From: Clostridiales bacterium
GTDB lineage: Bacteria; Bacillota_A; Clostridia; Christensenellales; Aristaeellaceae
Assembly: GCA_012514855.1 (NCBI GenBank)
Contig: JAAYZL010000065.1
Location: 1-13,054, forward strand
DNA length: 13,054 nt
Direction of reading: 5' to 3'
The first letter of the stretch is position 1. Every line of letters starts with the position of its first letter. This document shows positions 1 through 7,179 of the stretch, one piece after another. The position numbers were made by a program, and so were the translations under genes. The notes under the pieces were generated by a model. It saw only the letters and a list, made by a program, of their open reading frames with translations. It made no database searches and had not been told where the DNA came from.

Positions 1-1
1 G

Positions 2-2248
2 CTCCCCGGTGATCATGTTCCGCCCACGGCTCGTGCCGGCATAGATGCCGCTCATCTCCATCTCGCCGCTGACGGGGACGACGGTCGTCGGAATGGCGAT
101 CTGAAAATCGGCCGTTATCGCGGGCTTCATCATCCGGGAATCGGACTGGGTATTCCAAAAGTTCAGCCTGTTCGGACAGCCCGCCTTGATATACGCGTAC
201 AGGTTGCAGGTGAATACGGCGTTTGAACGGTCGTGCCGCTCTGCGCAAGTCCATTCCGCGGGAATCGCGGCGGCGCTCAAAGGCGACAATGCAATGTGCA
301 TCTGCGATAGCGTCGACGAGGGGAAGAACCGGTTCGAGGGCAGCGCTTCGTCCAGAATCTCAAACGTGATTTCGGTGTTGAGCAGCGGCCAGAGCTCCAG
401 CACCGCCTGATAGGTCTGCTCCCGAAGCTCGAGCAGCGCCCTTTGGCTCATCGCCTTCATGACCGGCGCGAGAAACTGCTTCATGCGCTCCCGGTAGGCG
501 GCCTTGTACCGCGCGATCTCCGACTCCGTCGGCCACACCCATCCGTCCGCCATCGTCCCGTAGCCCAGAAGACCCGCCGGCCGCGTCCGGAGATAGCGCA
601 GAATCTCATTCCCGTCGGCCGCCCAGAACGCGTCCAGATAGCTCTCCAGCAGTGCCTCGAGCGCCGCGGTGATCTTTCGGGGGTCGTCTTTGTGCTTCTT
701 CTCTATGCTCGAAAACGCCTCGGCCCAGCCGTATTCGCCGATCAGGTCGATCGCGCGCATGCGCGCGTACGCGGGATTGCCGCGCTCCGCGGCAGGGATG
801 CAGACGCCCTCCTCCGGCAGGAAGACGACCTGCCCGTATTCGCTGAAATCCCGGTATGCGACATACCGGCTGTCGCTGTCCTTGACGTACTGGTAGCCGG
901 CCGTTCCGGCCTCATACCCCAGGCCGACCACCCATACGCCGGCCGCGATCAGCGTGATCTCCGGCGCGGCAAACGCCGTGGCCGTGGCGCTCAGCGCGAT
1001 CTCGCCCAGATTGAACGCGTTGTCCAGTATGATCTCCTCCGCGGTGACGCCGTTGTACCACTGGCGGGCGATCTTGGAGAACACAAACAGCATGCCGGCC
1101 TTGCCCAGCGCCGGGCTCATGCTGTCGTACGCCTGCTGCGACGTCGCCAGGAACGTGTAGCTCGCGCCCGACGTCGTCTGGTTCATTATGTCCAGCATGC
1201 CCGCCGCCGCGTCGCGCACCGGGACCGTCCGCGTGTCGATGAACCGCTGGAATATGCTCTCGTCCACGTACGCCATGTTGCGGTCGATGGCGTTTCCGGT
1301 CGTGTACACCGGGGTCGTCGGGCCGCGATAGCGCCCCTGATAGCGGAACAGCGACACGACGCCCTCCGCGCCCTTATCTTCCGTGTCCTGAAAGACCGCC
1401 AGCGTGGAAAAGTGATTGGTCAGAACCGTGACGGTGTTTCGGTCGGCGTTGACCCAGCTCGGCACCAGCCGCCAGCCTCCGCCGCCCCTGTCGTAATGCT
1501 GCACGAAGACGCCGTTTGCCTCCGCGAGATCGTCTTCAACCACCGGCTCGTACGCCATCTCGATCTCGACCGGCAGATGAAACTCTGCCATCCCCTCCAG
1601 CGTGAAGTCGTAGGGCTGGATGGAATAGCCGTTCTTCGCATCCGTCTTGGCGGAGAGCTTTTTGACCGTCAGCACCCGCTCGTCCGGCAGGTTATACGCG
1701 CCGAAGCTGACCGTCGCGCCGCTGAGCGCGACCTCCGGACTGTCCGGCGCGACCGTTCCGCTCGCGCCGGGTATGTTCAGGTCGGCGTCGGTGATCCGGA
1801 CGTCCGACAGGGACAGTGCGGTTGCGGCATAGGGCCTGTCGATCTTTGGGGAAGCCGCTCCCAACGGCCTTTCGGGCCGCGGGAACCAGCAGACCGCCGA
1901 GACGGCGATGGCCACTGTCAGCAGCGCGATGCCGGCTCCGACCAGGCCGCGCCGCCTCCTTCGCGCGCCGCCGCGGGGCGCCGCCACTTTGCGGGGTCCG
2001 GGTGCTTTTCCGGCGCACGGCGGGGCGGGTTTTCGCCTTTCGCGAACAATCGGGGCCGCGGCGGACCGCGGCGTTGGGTTTGCACGCGCGCCGCAATGCC
2101 GGCAAAACGCGGCGCCGGCCGGCCGCGCGCGCCCGCATTTTGTGCAGAAGTCCGGCGAGGCGGCGCGCCTCCGTTCCGCTCCGCACCTTCGGCAGAATTT
2201 CGCGCCTTCCGACAGCTGTTGCCCGCAGTTTTCGCAAATATTGTCCAT
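2..2248 (-). CDS. Zinc-ribbon, single-pass membrane protein with large extracellular region (3' end cut by window edge)
   Basis: Read on the minus strand, the frame from the ATG at 2248 stays open for 749 codons to the left edge, so the C-terminus is missing. GGAGGAG lies a few bases before this ATG. Two zinc ribbons start the protein: Cys5/Cys8 with Cys19/Cys22, and Cys35/Cys38 with Cys49/Cys52. A basic, Pro/Ala-rich linker follows, then an RRRRR stretch and one hydrophobic segment at about residues 101-122. The Arg run before the segment suggests the ribbons are cytoplasmic and the rest is outside. Residues near 225-280 resemble the ZU5-like module of bacterial surface proteins, with the HFSTLAVF ending typical of it. 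The remaining 450 or so residues match no family I recognise. Transcribed away from the lacI-type gene. Function unknown; a surface or stress-sensing role is only a guess. Confidence 0.8.
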   Translation of the reverse strand, partial: MDNICENCGQQLSEGAKFCRRCGAERRRAASPDFCTKCGRARPAGAAFCRHCGARANPTPRSAAAPIVRERRKPAPPCAGKAPGPRKVAAPRGGARRRRRGLVGAGIALLTVAIAVSAVCWFPRPERPLGAASPKIDRPYAATALSLSDVRITDADLNIPGASGTVAPDSPEVALSGATVSFGAYNLPDERVLTVKKLSAKTDAKNGYSIQPYDFTLEGMAEFHLPVEIEMAYEPVVEDDLAEANGVFVQHYDRGGGGWRLVPSWVNADRNTVTVLTNHFSTLAVFQDTEDKGAEGVVSLFRYQGRYRGPTTPVYTTGNAIDRNMAYVDESIFQRFIDTRTVPVRDAAAGMLDIMNQTTSGASYTFLATSQQAYDSMSPALGKAGMLFVFSKIARQWYNGVTAEEIILDNAFNLGEIALSATATAFAAPEITLIAAGVWVVGLGYEAGTAGYQYVKDSDSRYVAYRDFSEYGQVVFLPEEGVCIPAAERGNPAYARMRAIDLIGEYGWAEAFSSIEKKHKDDPRKITAALEALLESYLDAFWAADGNEILRYLRTRPAGLLGYGTMADGWVWPTESEIARYKAAYRERMKQFLAPVMKAMSQRALLELREQTYQAVLELWPLLNTEITFEILDEALPSNRFFPSSTLSQMHIALSPLSAAAIPAEWTCAERHDRSNAVFTCNLYAYIKAGCPNRLNFWNTQSDSRMMKPAITADFQIAIPTTVVPVSGEMEMSGIYAGTSRGRNMITGE

Positions 2249-2360
2249 CGGCCTCCTCCATTCGATCGATCCTTCCTTGTGCCGCGATATCCCGAACGCA
2301 TGGGATGGGAGCGGGGAATTCCCGGATCCGCGCTCGCCGAATGTGGCGTGCCTTGCCAAT

Positions 2361-2389
2361 ATCATACAACATTTTAATGCCCCTGTCCA
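2361..2389 (-). promoter_or_regulatory. Predicted sigma-70 promoter of the zinc-ribbon gene
   Basis: On the minus strand, TGGACA (2389-2384) and TATGAT (2366-2361) are separated by exactly 17 bases. Each box matches the consensus at five of six positions. Transcription would start near 2354, giving a leader of about 105 bases before the ATG at 2248. The -35 box directly abuts an 18-bp palindrome. Confidence 0.6.
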
Positions 2390-2407
2390 TGAATTTCCGG
2401 AAATTCA
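2390..2407. promoter_or_regulatory. 18-bp perfect palindrome, candidate operator
   Basis: TGAATTTCCGGAAATTCA is its own reverse complement over all 18 bases. It ends one base upstream of the -35 box of the leftward promoter, a usual place for a dimeric regulator. It differs from the CGTGC/GCACG operator beside the lacI-type gene, so a different protein probably binds it. No T-run follows on either strand, so it is not a terminator. Confidence 0.5.
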
Positions 2408-2451
2408 GACGGCGGCAGCTCGCATGCATTTCCGCCGGGCGATTGTTTCGG

Positions 2452-2478
2452 CGCGCCGGCGCGCATGCCGCCGGCGCG
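2452..2478. repeat. GC-rich inverted repeat, 10-bp stem with 7-base loop
   Basis: The arms CGCGCCGGCG (2452-2461) and CGCCGGCGCG (2469-2478) are perfectly complementary around the loop CGCATGC. It lies in the divergent intergenic region, outside both predicted transcripts. There is no T-run, so it is a poor terminator. It may be a protein site, a remnant of an older terminator, or a product of high GC content. Confidence 0.4.
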
Positions 2479-2564
2479 GGGCCGCGGAGCAAGGATCGGC
2501 AAATAAACTGCGCGCTTTGTCGGGAAAATTAATCTTCTCCGTCAGAAATATTAACCGCATGCTA

Positions 2565-2593
2565 TTGACAATTGCAAAACCGTATGATACTAT
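2565..2593 (+). promoter_or_regulatory. Predicted sigma-70 promoter of the LacI-family gene
   Basis: A perfect -35 box TTGACA (2565-2570) is followed after 17 bases by TACTAT (2588-2593). The surroundings are AT-rich, in contrast to the GC-rich genes. Transcription should start near 2600, inside the operator-like palindrome, which suggests autoregulation. This start also argues against translation from the in-frame GTG at 2600. Confidence 0.7.
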
Positions 2594-2597
2594 CCAT

Positions 2598-2613
2598 TCG
2601 TGCTCCTGCACGG
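2598..2613. promoter_or_regulatory. LacI-family operator copy 1, at the transcription start of the regulator gene
   Basis: TCGTGCTCCTGCACGG has arms CGTGC and GCACG around four bases. It lies 4 bases after the -10 box, so a bound repressor would block the start. A near-identical site is at 3764-3779; the two share CGTGCTC, one differing base, then TGCACGGAA. Confidence 0.65.
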
Positions 2614-2644
2614 AAAATATTATATGTTATATTTCGGAGATGTC

Positions 2645-3715
2645 ATGCGAGTTACCATCCGCCAAATCGCCGACATGGCGCAGGTGTCCCGAGGAACGGT
2701 CGACCGGGTCATTCACGGCCGGTATGGAGTGGACCCGGAGATTCGCTCGCGGGTGCTCGGGATCATGGAGGAGCAGGGCTACACGCCCAACGCCATGGCG
2801 CGGGCGCTCAAGGGATCGCAGAACCCGATTCGCATCGGCTCGATCATGCCCAGCAGCGCCAATCTGTTCTACATGGATATCCGCGCGGGCATCGACGAGG
2901 CCAGCCGCTCCTACGAGCAGTACGGCGTGGAGGTTGTCAAGCTGGAAATGGAGTGCGCCACCGCCGACTGCCTGATCCGCTGCATCGATCAGCTGGAGGC
3001 CGAGGGCGTGCGGGGGATGATGCTGGTGCCCATTGCGGACGACGCGGTGCGCGAGCGCCTCAACCGCCTGCCGGACAGCATCCCCGTCGTCACCTACAAC
3101 AGCGACATCACCGGTACCAGACGCCTGTGCTTCGTGGGAAACGACCTCCTTGCCGCGGGGCGCGTGGCCGGTCAGCTAATGGGGCTTCTGCTGCCCGAAC
3201 GCGGCAACGTGCTCTTGGTCATCAGCCAGTCGGATCTCTTGGCGCACGTGGAGCGGCTGACAGGCTTCCGAACGGCGCTGAACAGGCTGAAGCCGGGGGT
3301 CCGGTGCGTCGGCCCCGAGTACACCTATGAAAAGGAATCCATCGCCTACGAAGTGGTGAGCCGGGCGATTTCCGCCGACAGCGAGCTGGCGGGCATCTAC
3401 GTCGCGGGCGGCGGCCAGCAGGCCGCGGCGCAGGCGCTGGCCGATTCTCCCGGCGCCGGCCGGATCAGGATGATCTGTCACGATCTCCTGCCCAAGACCG
3501 TCGAATTCGTCAAGGCGGGCATGGTCGATTTTACGCTGGGGCAGGAGCCCTTTTTGCAGGGCTACATGCCCATCGAGCTTCTGTACGAGTACCACATGTT
3601 CGACCGCGCGCCGCTCACCGACAAGCTGCTCACCCGCATCGACATCCGGGTGCGGGACAATGTCGACCAAAAGGGCTACGAGGTCTTCACCGGTTTCAAC
3701 GCACGGAACCCGTAA
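2645..3715 (+). CDS. LacI-family transcriptional regulator with RbsB-like effector domain
   Basis: A 356-residue protein of usual LacI length. The N-terminal helix-turn-helix is at residues 4-24 (IRQIADMAQVSRGTVDRV), followed by the usual hinge. The rest is a periplasmic-binding-protein fold of the Peripla_BP_4 type. The ATG at 2645 is chosen because GGAG (2636-2639) lies 5 bases before it and it begins directly with the family motif; an in-frame GTG at 2600 coincides with the expected transcript start. The effector domain shares motifs with the binding protein at 6125-7111: YNSD against FNSD, then GR-AGQL against GE-AGETL, then TLGQEP against TIGQDP. Probably represses itself and the downstream operon through the two matching operators, with relief by the imported ligand (inference). 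The ligand is unknown. Confidence 0.93.
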   Translation: MRVTIRQIADMAQVSRGTVDRVIHGRYGVDPEIRSRVLGIMEEQGYTPNAMARALKGSQNPIRIGSIMPSSANLFYMDIRAGIDEASRSYEQYGVEVVKLEMECATADCLIRCIDQLEAEGVRGMMLVPIADDAVRERLNRLPDSIPVVTYNSDITGTRRLCFVGNDLLAAGRVAGQLMGLLLPERGNVLLVISQSDLLAHVERLTGFRTALNRLKPGVRCVGPEYTYEKESIAYEVVSRAISADSELAGIYVAGGGQQAAAQALADSPGAGRIRMICHDLLPKTVEFVKAGMVDFTLGQEPFLQGYMPIELLYEYHMFDRAPLTDKLLTRIDIRVRDNVDQKGYEVFTGFNARNP

Positions 3716-3734
3716 ACGATCCAAGGTTCCCAAA

Positions 3735-3755
3735 CCGCGCCGGCGGGCGTTTTTT
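3735..3755 (+). terminator. Weak rho-independent terminator after the LacI-family gene
   Basis: A short GC-rich hairpin (about 3736-3749, stem of five pairs with one bulged base) runs straight into six T residues at 3750-3755. It lies 20 bases after the regulator's stop. The stem is short, so read-through into the UroD-family gene is likely; no convincing separate promoter was seen for that gene. Confidence 0.45.
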
Positions 3756-3763
3756 ACAACAAA

Positions 3764-3779
3764 CCGTGCTCGTGCACGG
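3764..3779. promoter_or_regulatory. LacI-family operator copy 2, upstream of the methyltransferase/transporter operon
   Basis: CCGTGCTCGTGCACGG is a 16-bp near-perfect palindrome with a central CG, as LacI-family operators usually have; the arms CCGTGC and GCACGG match fully. It lies 34 bases before the ATG at 3813. It repeats the site at 2598-2613 and was not seen before the other genes. No clear -10/-35 pair overlaps it, so repression may act on an unrecognised promoter or as a block to read-through. Confidence 0.7.
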
Positions 3780-3812
3780 AAGGTATCAATGCATAAGCGG
3801 GGAGTGGACGCC

Positions 3813-5087
3813 ATGAGTTTTTCCTCCAGGGAACGCCTGATCAAGGCACTGAATCACGAAGACCCGGGCAAGGTTGTGCTCGACCTGGGTTCGACGCCCA
3901 TCACGGGCATCAACGCCAACGCGCTTGTCAAACTGCGGGAGGCGTTGGGACTTGAAAACCGCCCGGTCAAAATCAACGAACCGCTGCAGCTGCTGGGCGA
4001 AGTGGAGGAAGACCTGCGGCAGGCGCTGGGCGTCGACGTGGTCGGCGTCTCCAACAACGTGACGCTTTTCGGCTTTGAAAACAAGAACTGGAAGCCCTGG
4101 GTCATGCAGTCGGGCCTGCACGTGATGGTGCCGGGGGATTTCAACACCACCGTGGACGCGGAGGGCAACACCTATCTGTACCCGCAGGGCGACATGGAGG
4201 TGCCGCCGTCCGGCAAGATGCCCGCGGGCGGCTACTACTTTGACAACATCGTGCGGGGCGAGTCCAGCTTCGACGAGGAGGACGCCAGCGCCCGCGAGGA
4301 CTTCAAGGACGACTTCGGCCTCTTGACCGACGAGCATTTGCGCTCCATCGAGGAAAGCTGCCGCGATTTCTACGAGAATACCGGCTACGGCATCATCGGG
4401 GGCGGCGCGCTGGCGGGACTCGGCGATTTCGCGAGCATTCCCGGCCCCAACGTGAAGCGGCCCAGGGGCGTCCGCGAGCTGACCGAATTCATGATGGCCC
4501 ACAAGATGATGCCCGAATACGTGCATGAACTGTTTGAGATGCAGTTGGAGATCGGGATGAAAAACGCGGCGCTGTTTTATCAGGCCGCCGGCGACCGCAT
4601 CCAGGCGATCCAGATCTCCGGCACCGACTTCGGCCTGCAGCGCGGCCCGTACATGGCGCTTGAGAGCTACCGCGAATTCTACAAGCCCTACCACAGGAAA
4701 ATCAACGACTGGGTGCACGCAAACACCGCATGAAAGACGTTCTACCACTCCTGCGGCTCGATCGTGACGTTTCTGGCCGACTTTTACGAGGCGGGCGTCG
4801 ATATCCTGAACCCGGTGCAGACCACCGCGGAGGGCATGGACGCCAAATGGCTCAAGGACAACTGGGGAGACAAGTTCACGTTCTGGGGCGGCGCGATCAA
4901 TACGCAGGCGACGATGCCTTTTGGAACGCCCGAGGAGGTGTACCGGGAGGCGACCGAGCGCCTGGAGATCTTTGCGCCGGGCGGCGGCTTCGTATACAAC
5001 GCGGTGCACAACATCCAGGGCCAGACGCCCACGGAAAACCTGATTGCGTTCTTCCGGGCGATCCGGGACTACAACGCGGCGCGCTGA
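3813..5087 (+). pseudogene. UroD-family (MtaA/UroD fold) methyltransferase-like protein, interrupted by an in-frame TGA
   Basis: Two pieces in the same frame form one 424-codon protein of the uroporphyrinogen decarboxylase superfamily. Residues 1-306 start with SSRERLIKALNHEDPGKV, a typical family opening. The second piece has the zinc-ligand motif YHSCGSI (His312, Cys314), then DILNPVQTTAEGMD, FWGGAINTQ, and VHNIQ near the end. The TGA at 4731-4733 stands in the family context HxNTx-KTFxHSCG, where Trp is common, so TGG to TGA is the simplest explanation. As read, the first product ends five codons before the His-x-Cys site and would be inactive. ATG 3813 is preferred (GGGGAG about 8 bases upstream, family start); ATG 3789 is in frame and also has a GGAAGG site. 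Its place after the operator and before the transporter suggests it acts on the imported compound. It may be a true pseudogene, a sequencing error, or a read-through gene. Confidence 0.8.
4731..4733 (+). other. In-frame TGA inside the UroD-family gene
   Basis: The reading frame is unchanged on both sides and homology-like sequence continues directly (KTFYHSCG), so this is a base substitution and not an indel. Intact neighbours end in TGA and use TGG for Trp, so the code is standard. Confidence 0.85.
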
Positions 5088-5101
5088 AAGGGGCGAAAAG
5101 C

Positions 5102-6067
5102 ATGAGTCAGCAAGGTGGGGCGGTCAAGGGGATTCGACGCATCACGTCCCGCACCGAGTTCAGCATTTTTCTGGGGTTGCTCATGATGTGCGTTGCGATG
5201 AGCTTCGCAAGCGAGTACTTTCTGAAGACCAACAACCTGTTCAACATCCTGAACCAGATTTCGCGCTACGGCATCGTCTCGGTGGGCATGGCGCTGGTGA
5301 TCATTGCGGGCGGCATCGACCTCTCCGTCGGCTACGTGGTGGGCCTGACCGCCTGCCTGTGCGCCCACTTCAGCTCGGCCTGGGGGCTGCCGTGGCCTCT
5401 GGTGCTGCCGCTGACGCTGCTGGTCGGCGCGGGCATCGGCCTCGTGAACGGCCTTCTGGTCACTCGCGTCCGGCTGGTTCCGTTCATCGTCACGATGGCG
5501 ATGGGCAAGATCCTGAGCGGCTGCACGCTGCTTCTGACCCGCGGCCGCCCGATCAAGTTCGAATCGGCGCTGTCGGTGCTGGGCAAGGGCTACTGGGGAC
5601 CGATCCCGATCGCGGTGGTGGTCATGTTCCTGGCGATCTTTCTGGGCAGCATCTTTGCCGAGAAAACGCTGACCGGCCGCAACATCTACGCGGTGGGCAA
5701 CAGCGAGCGCACGGCGGCGCTGTCGGGCGTCAACGTGAAAAAGCTTCAGGCGCTGACCTACGTGATTACGAGCGCCCTGTGCGCGCTGTGCGGCGTGATC
5801 GTGGCCGGCAACCTCTCCAGCGCGGACGCGACGCTGGGCGTGGGATATGAGACGGACATCATCGCGGCGGTGGTCATCGGCGGCGTCGCTATGTCCGGCG
5901 GCGAGGGCACCATCTGGGGTTCGCTGATCGGCGCCTCCATCATCGGCATCCTGAAGAACGCGTTCGTGCTGCTGGGCGTGTCGGCATACTGGCAGTCGAT
6001 CGTGATCGGCGTCGTCATCGTGATCGCGGTGACCATAGACAAGTTGCGGACGTCCAGCCGCAAGTAA
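5102..6067 (+). CDS. Rbs-type sugar ABC transporter permease (RbsC-like)
   Basis: A 321-residue, very hydrophobic protein of the BPD_transp_2 family, of normal length for the group. The first membrane segment is near residues 18-37, followed by the family motif VGMALVIIAGGIDLSVG in an early helix. Near residue 260 is the cytoplasmic loop GGVAMSGGEGTIWG that contacts the ATPase, then LLGVSAYWQ. Start chosen at ATG 5102, with GGGG about 8 bases upstream, 14 bases after the UroD-family stop. Only one permease gene is present, so the channel is probably a homodimer. It should work with the binding protein and ATPase downstream. The order permease, binding protein, ATPase is unusual for this class. 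The substrate cannot be read from the sequence. Confidence 0.93.
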   Translation: MSQQGGAVKGIRRITSRTEFSIFLGLLMMCVAMSFASEYFLKTNNLFNILNQISRYGIVSVGMALVIIAGGIDLSVGYVVGLTACLCAHFSSAWGLPWPLVLPLTLLVGAGIGLVNGLLVTRVRLVPFIVTMAMGKILSGCTLLLTRGRPIKFESALSVLGKGYWGPIPIAVVVMFLAIFLGSIFAEKTLTGRNIYAVGNSERTAALSGVNVKKLQALTYVITSALCALCGVIVAGNLSSADATLGVGYETDIIAAVVIGGVAMSGGEGTIWGSLIGASIIGILKNAFVLLGVSAYWQSIVIGVVIVIAVTIDKLRTSSRK

Positions 6068-6081
6068 TCCTCAGGTTTACC

Positions 6082-6094
6082 GGGGCAACGCCCC
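6082..6094 (+). other. Intercistronic stem-loop between permease and binding-protein genes
   Basis: GGGGC (6082-6086) pairs with GCCCC (6090-6094) around the loop AAC. No T-run follows, so it is probably not a terminator; it may mark an mRNA processing or stability site just upstream of the strong ribosome site of the binding-protein gene. Confidence 0.4.
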
Positions 6095-6110
6095 TGTAGA
6101 TTAGTTAATG

Positions 6111-6118
6111 AAGGAGGT
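6111..6118 (+). promoter_or_regulatory. Near-perfect ribosome binding site of the binding-protein gene
   Basis: AAGGAGGT lies 6 bases before ATG 6125. It is the strongest ribosome site in the window and fits the need for more binding protein than permease or ATPase. Confidence 0.75.
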
Positions 6119-6124
6119 TATCCC

Positions 6125-7111
6125 ATGAAAAAACTGTTCGCTCTGGCAATCGCACTGGTACTGCTGCTGGGAACCGCCTCGGTGATGGCCGAGACCGCCT
6201 ACAACGACGAAGGTTTCAACTACCAGATCGCCGCCAACCCCGACAGCAAGCCCGTGCGCATCGCGGTGCTGATGGTCAACAACAACCCGTTCTGGGTGGA
6301 CGTGGAGAACGGCGTCAAGGACATCCGGAAGGTGATGGGCGAGAAGTACAACTGCACCGTGGATCTGATCACCATCGACGACTTCGACGCGCAGGTGTTC
6401 TCCGACACGATCGAGACCTGCATCGTCAAGGACTATGACGCGATCACCACCGTCGGCGTCTCCGACGCGCTGGTTCCCGCCATCGACAAGGCCACCGCCG
6501 CGGGCATCAAGGTGTACACCTTCAACTCCGATACCGCCGAGGAATCCACGCGCATCGCGTTCCACGGGCAGGACCTGTACGGCGCGGGCGAGCTGGCCGG
6601 CGAGACGCTGGCGCAGATGATCGGCGGCGAGGGCAAGGTTGCCATCATCACGGGACTGTTCTCCGTCCCGGCCCACGAGCTGCGCAGGACCGGCGGCCTC
6701 GCTTCCTTCGAAAAGTATTCGGGCATCGAGATCGTCGGCGAGACCGAGTGCCACGACTCCGGCGACGAGGCCTACGCGCAGGTCAAGGACTTCATCACCG
6801 CCAACCCGGACCTCGCGGCCATCTACCAGTGCGCGGGCGGCCAGCTGGGCGTCATCGAGGCGCTGAAGGACACCGGCATGGCCGGCAAGATCAAGTTCGT
6901 CTGCTTCGACTTCATGGACGAGATCGTGGACGCGCTCTACGACGGCGTCGTCAACGCGACCATCGGCCAGGACCCCTACGGCCAGGGCGCCGACCCGGTC
7001 ATCTTCGCCTACAACGCCATCATCACCGGCGCGGACGAAGTCACCGGCAACGAGTGGACCAAGATGGACGTCGTCACTCCGGACAACGTCGCCGAATACT
7101 ACCCTAGGTAG
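6125..7111 (+). CDS. Secreted RbsB-like substrate-binding protein of the ABC transporter
   Basis: A 328-residue protein of the Peripla_BP_4 type. Residues 1-22 are a signal peptide: MKKLF, a Leu/Ala-rich core, and a VMA ending that fits signal peptidase I cleavage before Glu23. No Cys is present near that point, so it is not a standard lipoprotein, which is unexpected for a Gram-positive binding protein. The mature part starts its first lobe with RIAVLMVNNNPFWVDVENG; further family motifs are FNSDT, GQDLYGAGELAGE, and TIGQDPYGQGADPV near the C-terminus. It delivers the ligand to the permease at 5102-6067. Motifs are shared with the effector domain of the upstream LacI protein, which points to the same ligand. 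The class binds pentoses, hexoses, inositols, and AI-2-like molecules; I cannot choose among them. Confidence 0.93.
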   Translation: MKKLFALAIALVLLLGTASVMAETAYNDEGFNYQIAANPDSKPVRIAVLMVNNNPFWVDVENGVKDIRKVMGEKYNCTVDLITIDDFDAQVFSDTIETCIVKDYDAITTVGVSDALVPAIDKATAAGIKVYTFNSDTAEESTRIAFHGQDLYGAGELAGETLAQMIGGEGKVAIITGLFSVPAHELRRTGGLASFEKYSGIEIVGETECHDSGDEAYAQVKDFITANPDLAAIYQCAGGQLGVIEALKDTGMAGKIKFVCFDFMDEIVDALYDGVVNATIGQDPYGQGADPVIFAYNAIITGADEVTGNEWTKMDVVTPDNVAEYYPR

Positions 7112-7128
7112 GTTCCGACACGGTTTGC

Positions 7129-7154
7129 GGGCGCGCCGGTATCCCGGCGCGCCC
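7129..7154 (+). other. Strong intercistronic hairpin between binding-protein and ATPase genes
   Basis: GGGCGCGCCGG (7129-7139) and CCGGCGCGCCC (7144-7154) form a perfect 11-bp stem with loop TATC. No T-run follows; the ATPase ribosome site GGAGG (7168-7172) comes 14 bases later. Such hairpins commonly protect upstream mRNA from 3' decay, which would raise binding-protein levels over the ATPase. Confidence 0.6.
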
Positions 7155-7179
7155 GGCAAAATGACATGGAGGCATCGCC

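Noticed and set aside
443..2377. Long plus-strand open frame of 644 codons
   Set aside because: Arg/His/Val-rich shadow of the minus-strand zinc-ribbon gene, which has a ribosome site, ribbons and a membrane segment.
2600..2644. GTG start at 2600 for the LacI-family gene
   Set aside because: It coincides with the expected transcription start and the operator, and ATG 2645 has a ribosome site and matches the family N-terminus.
3753..3758. TTTACA as a -35 box for the methyltransferase operon
   Set aside because: No -10-like sequence lies 16-18 bases downstream; it is better explained as the T-run of the terminator.
4731..4733. Genome with TGA recoded as Trp
   Set aside because: Several intact genes here end in TGA, including overlapping ATGA junctions, and TGG is used for Trp.
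4731..4780. Selenocysteine at the internal TGA
   Set aside because: The position is usually Trp and not Cys in the family, and no SECIS-like hairpin follows at the right distance.
4730..5101. ATG at 4730 overlapping the internal TGA, in frame with the permease
   Set aside because: It would add 124 Arg/Gly-rich residues unlike any permease and sits out of frame over clear UroD-family sequence. The permease start at 5102 has its own ribosome site.
6101..7159. Minus-strand open frame of 352 codons
   Set aside because: Shadow of the binding-protein gene, His/Val/Gly/Asp-rich with no domain.
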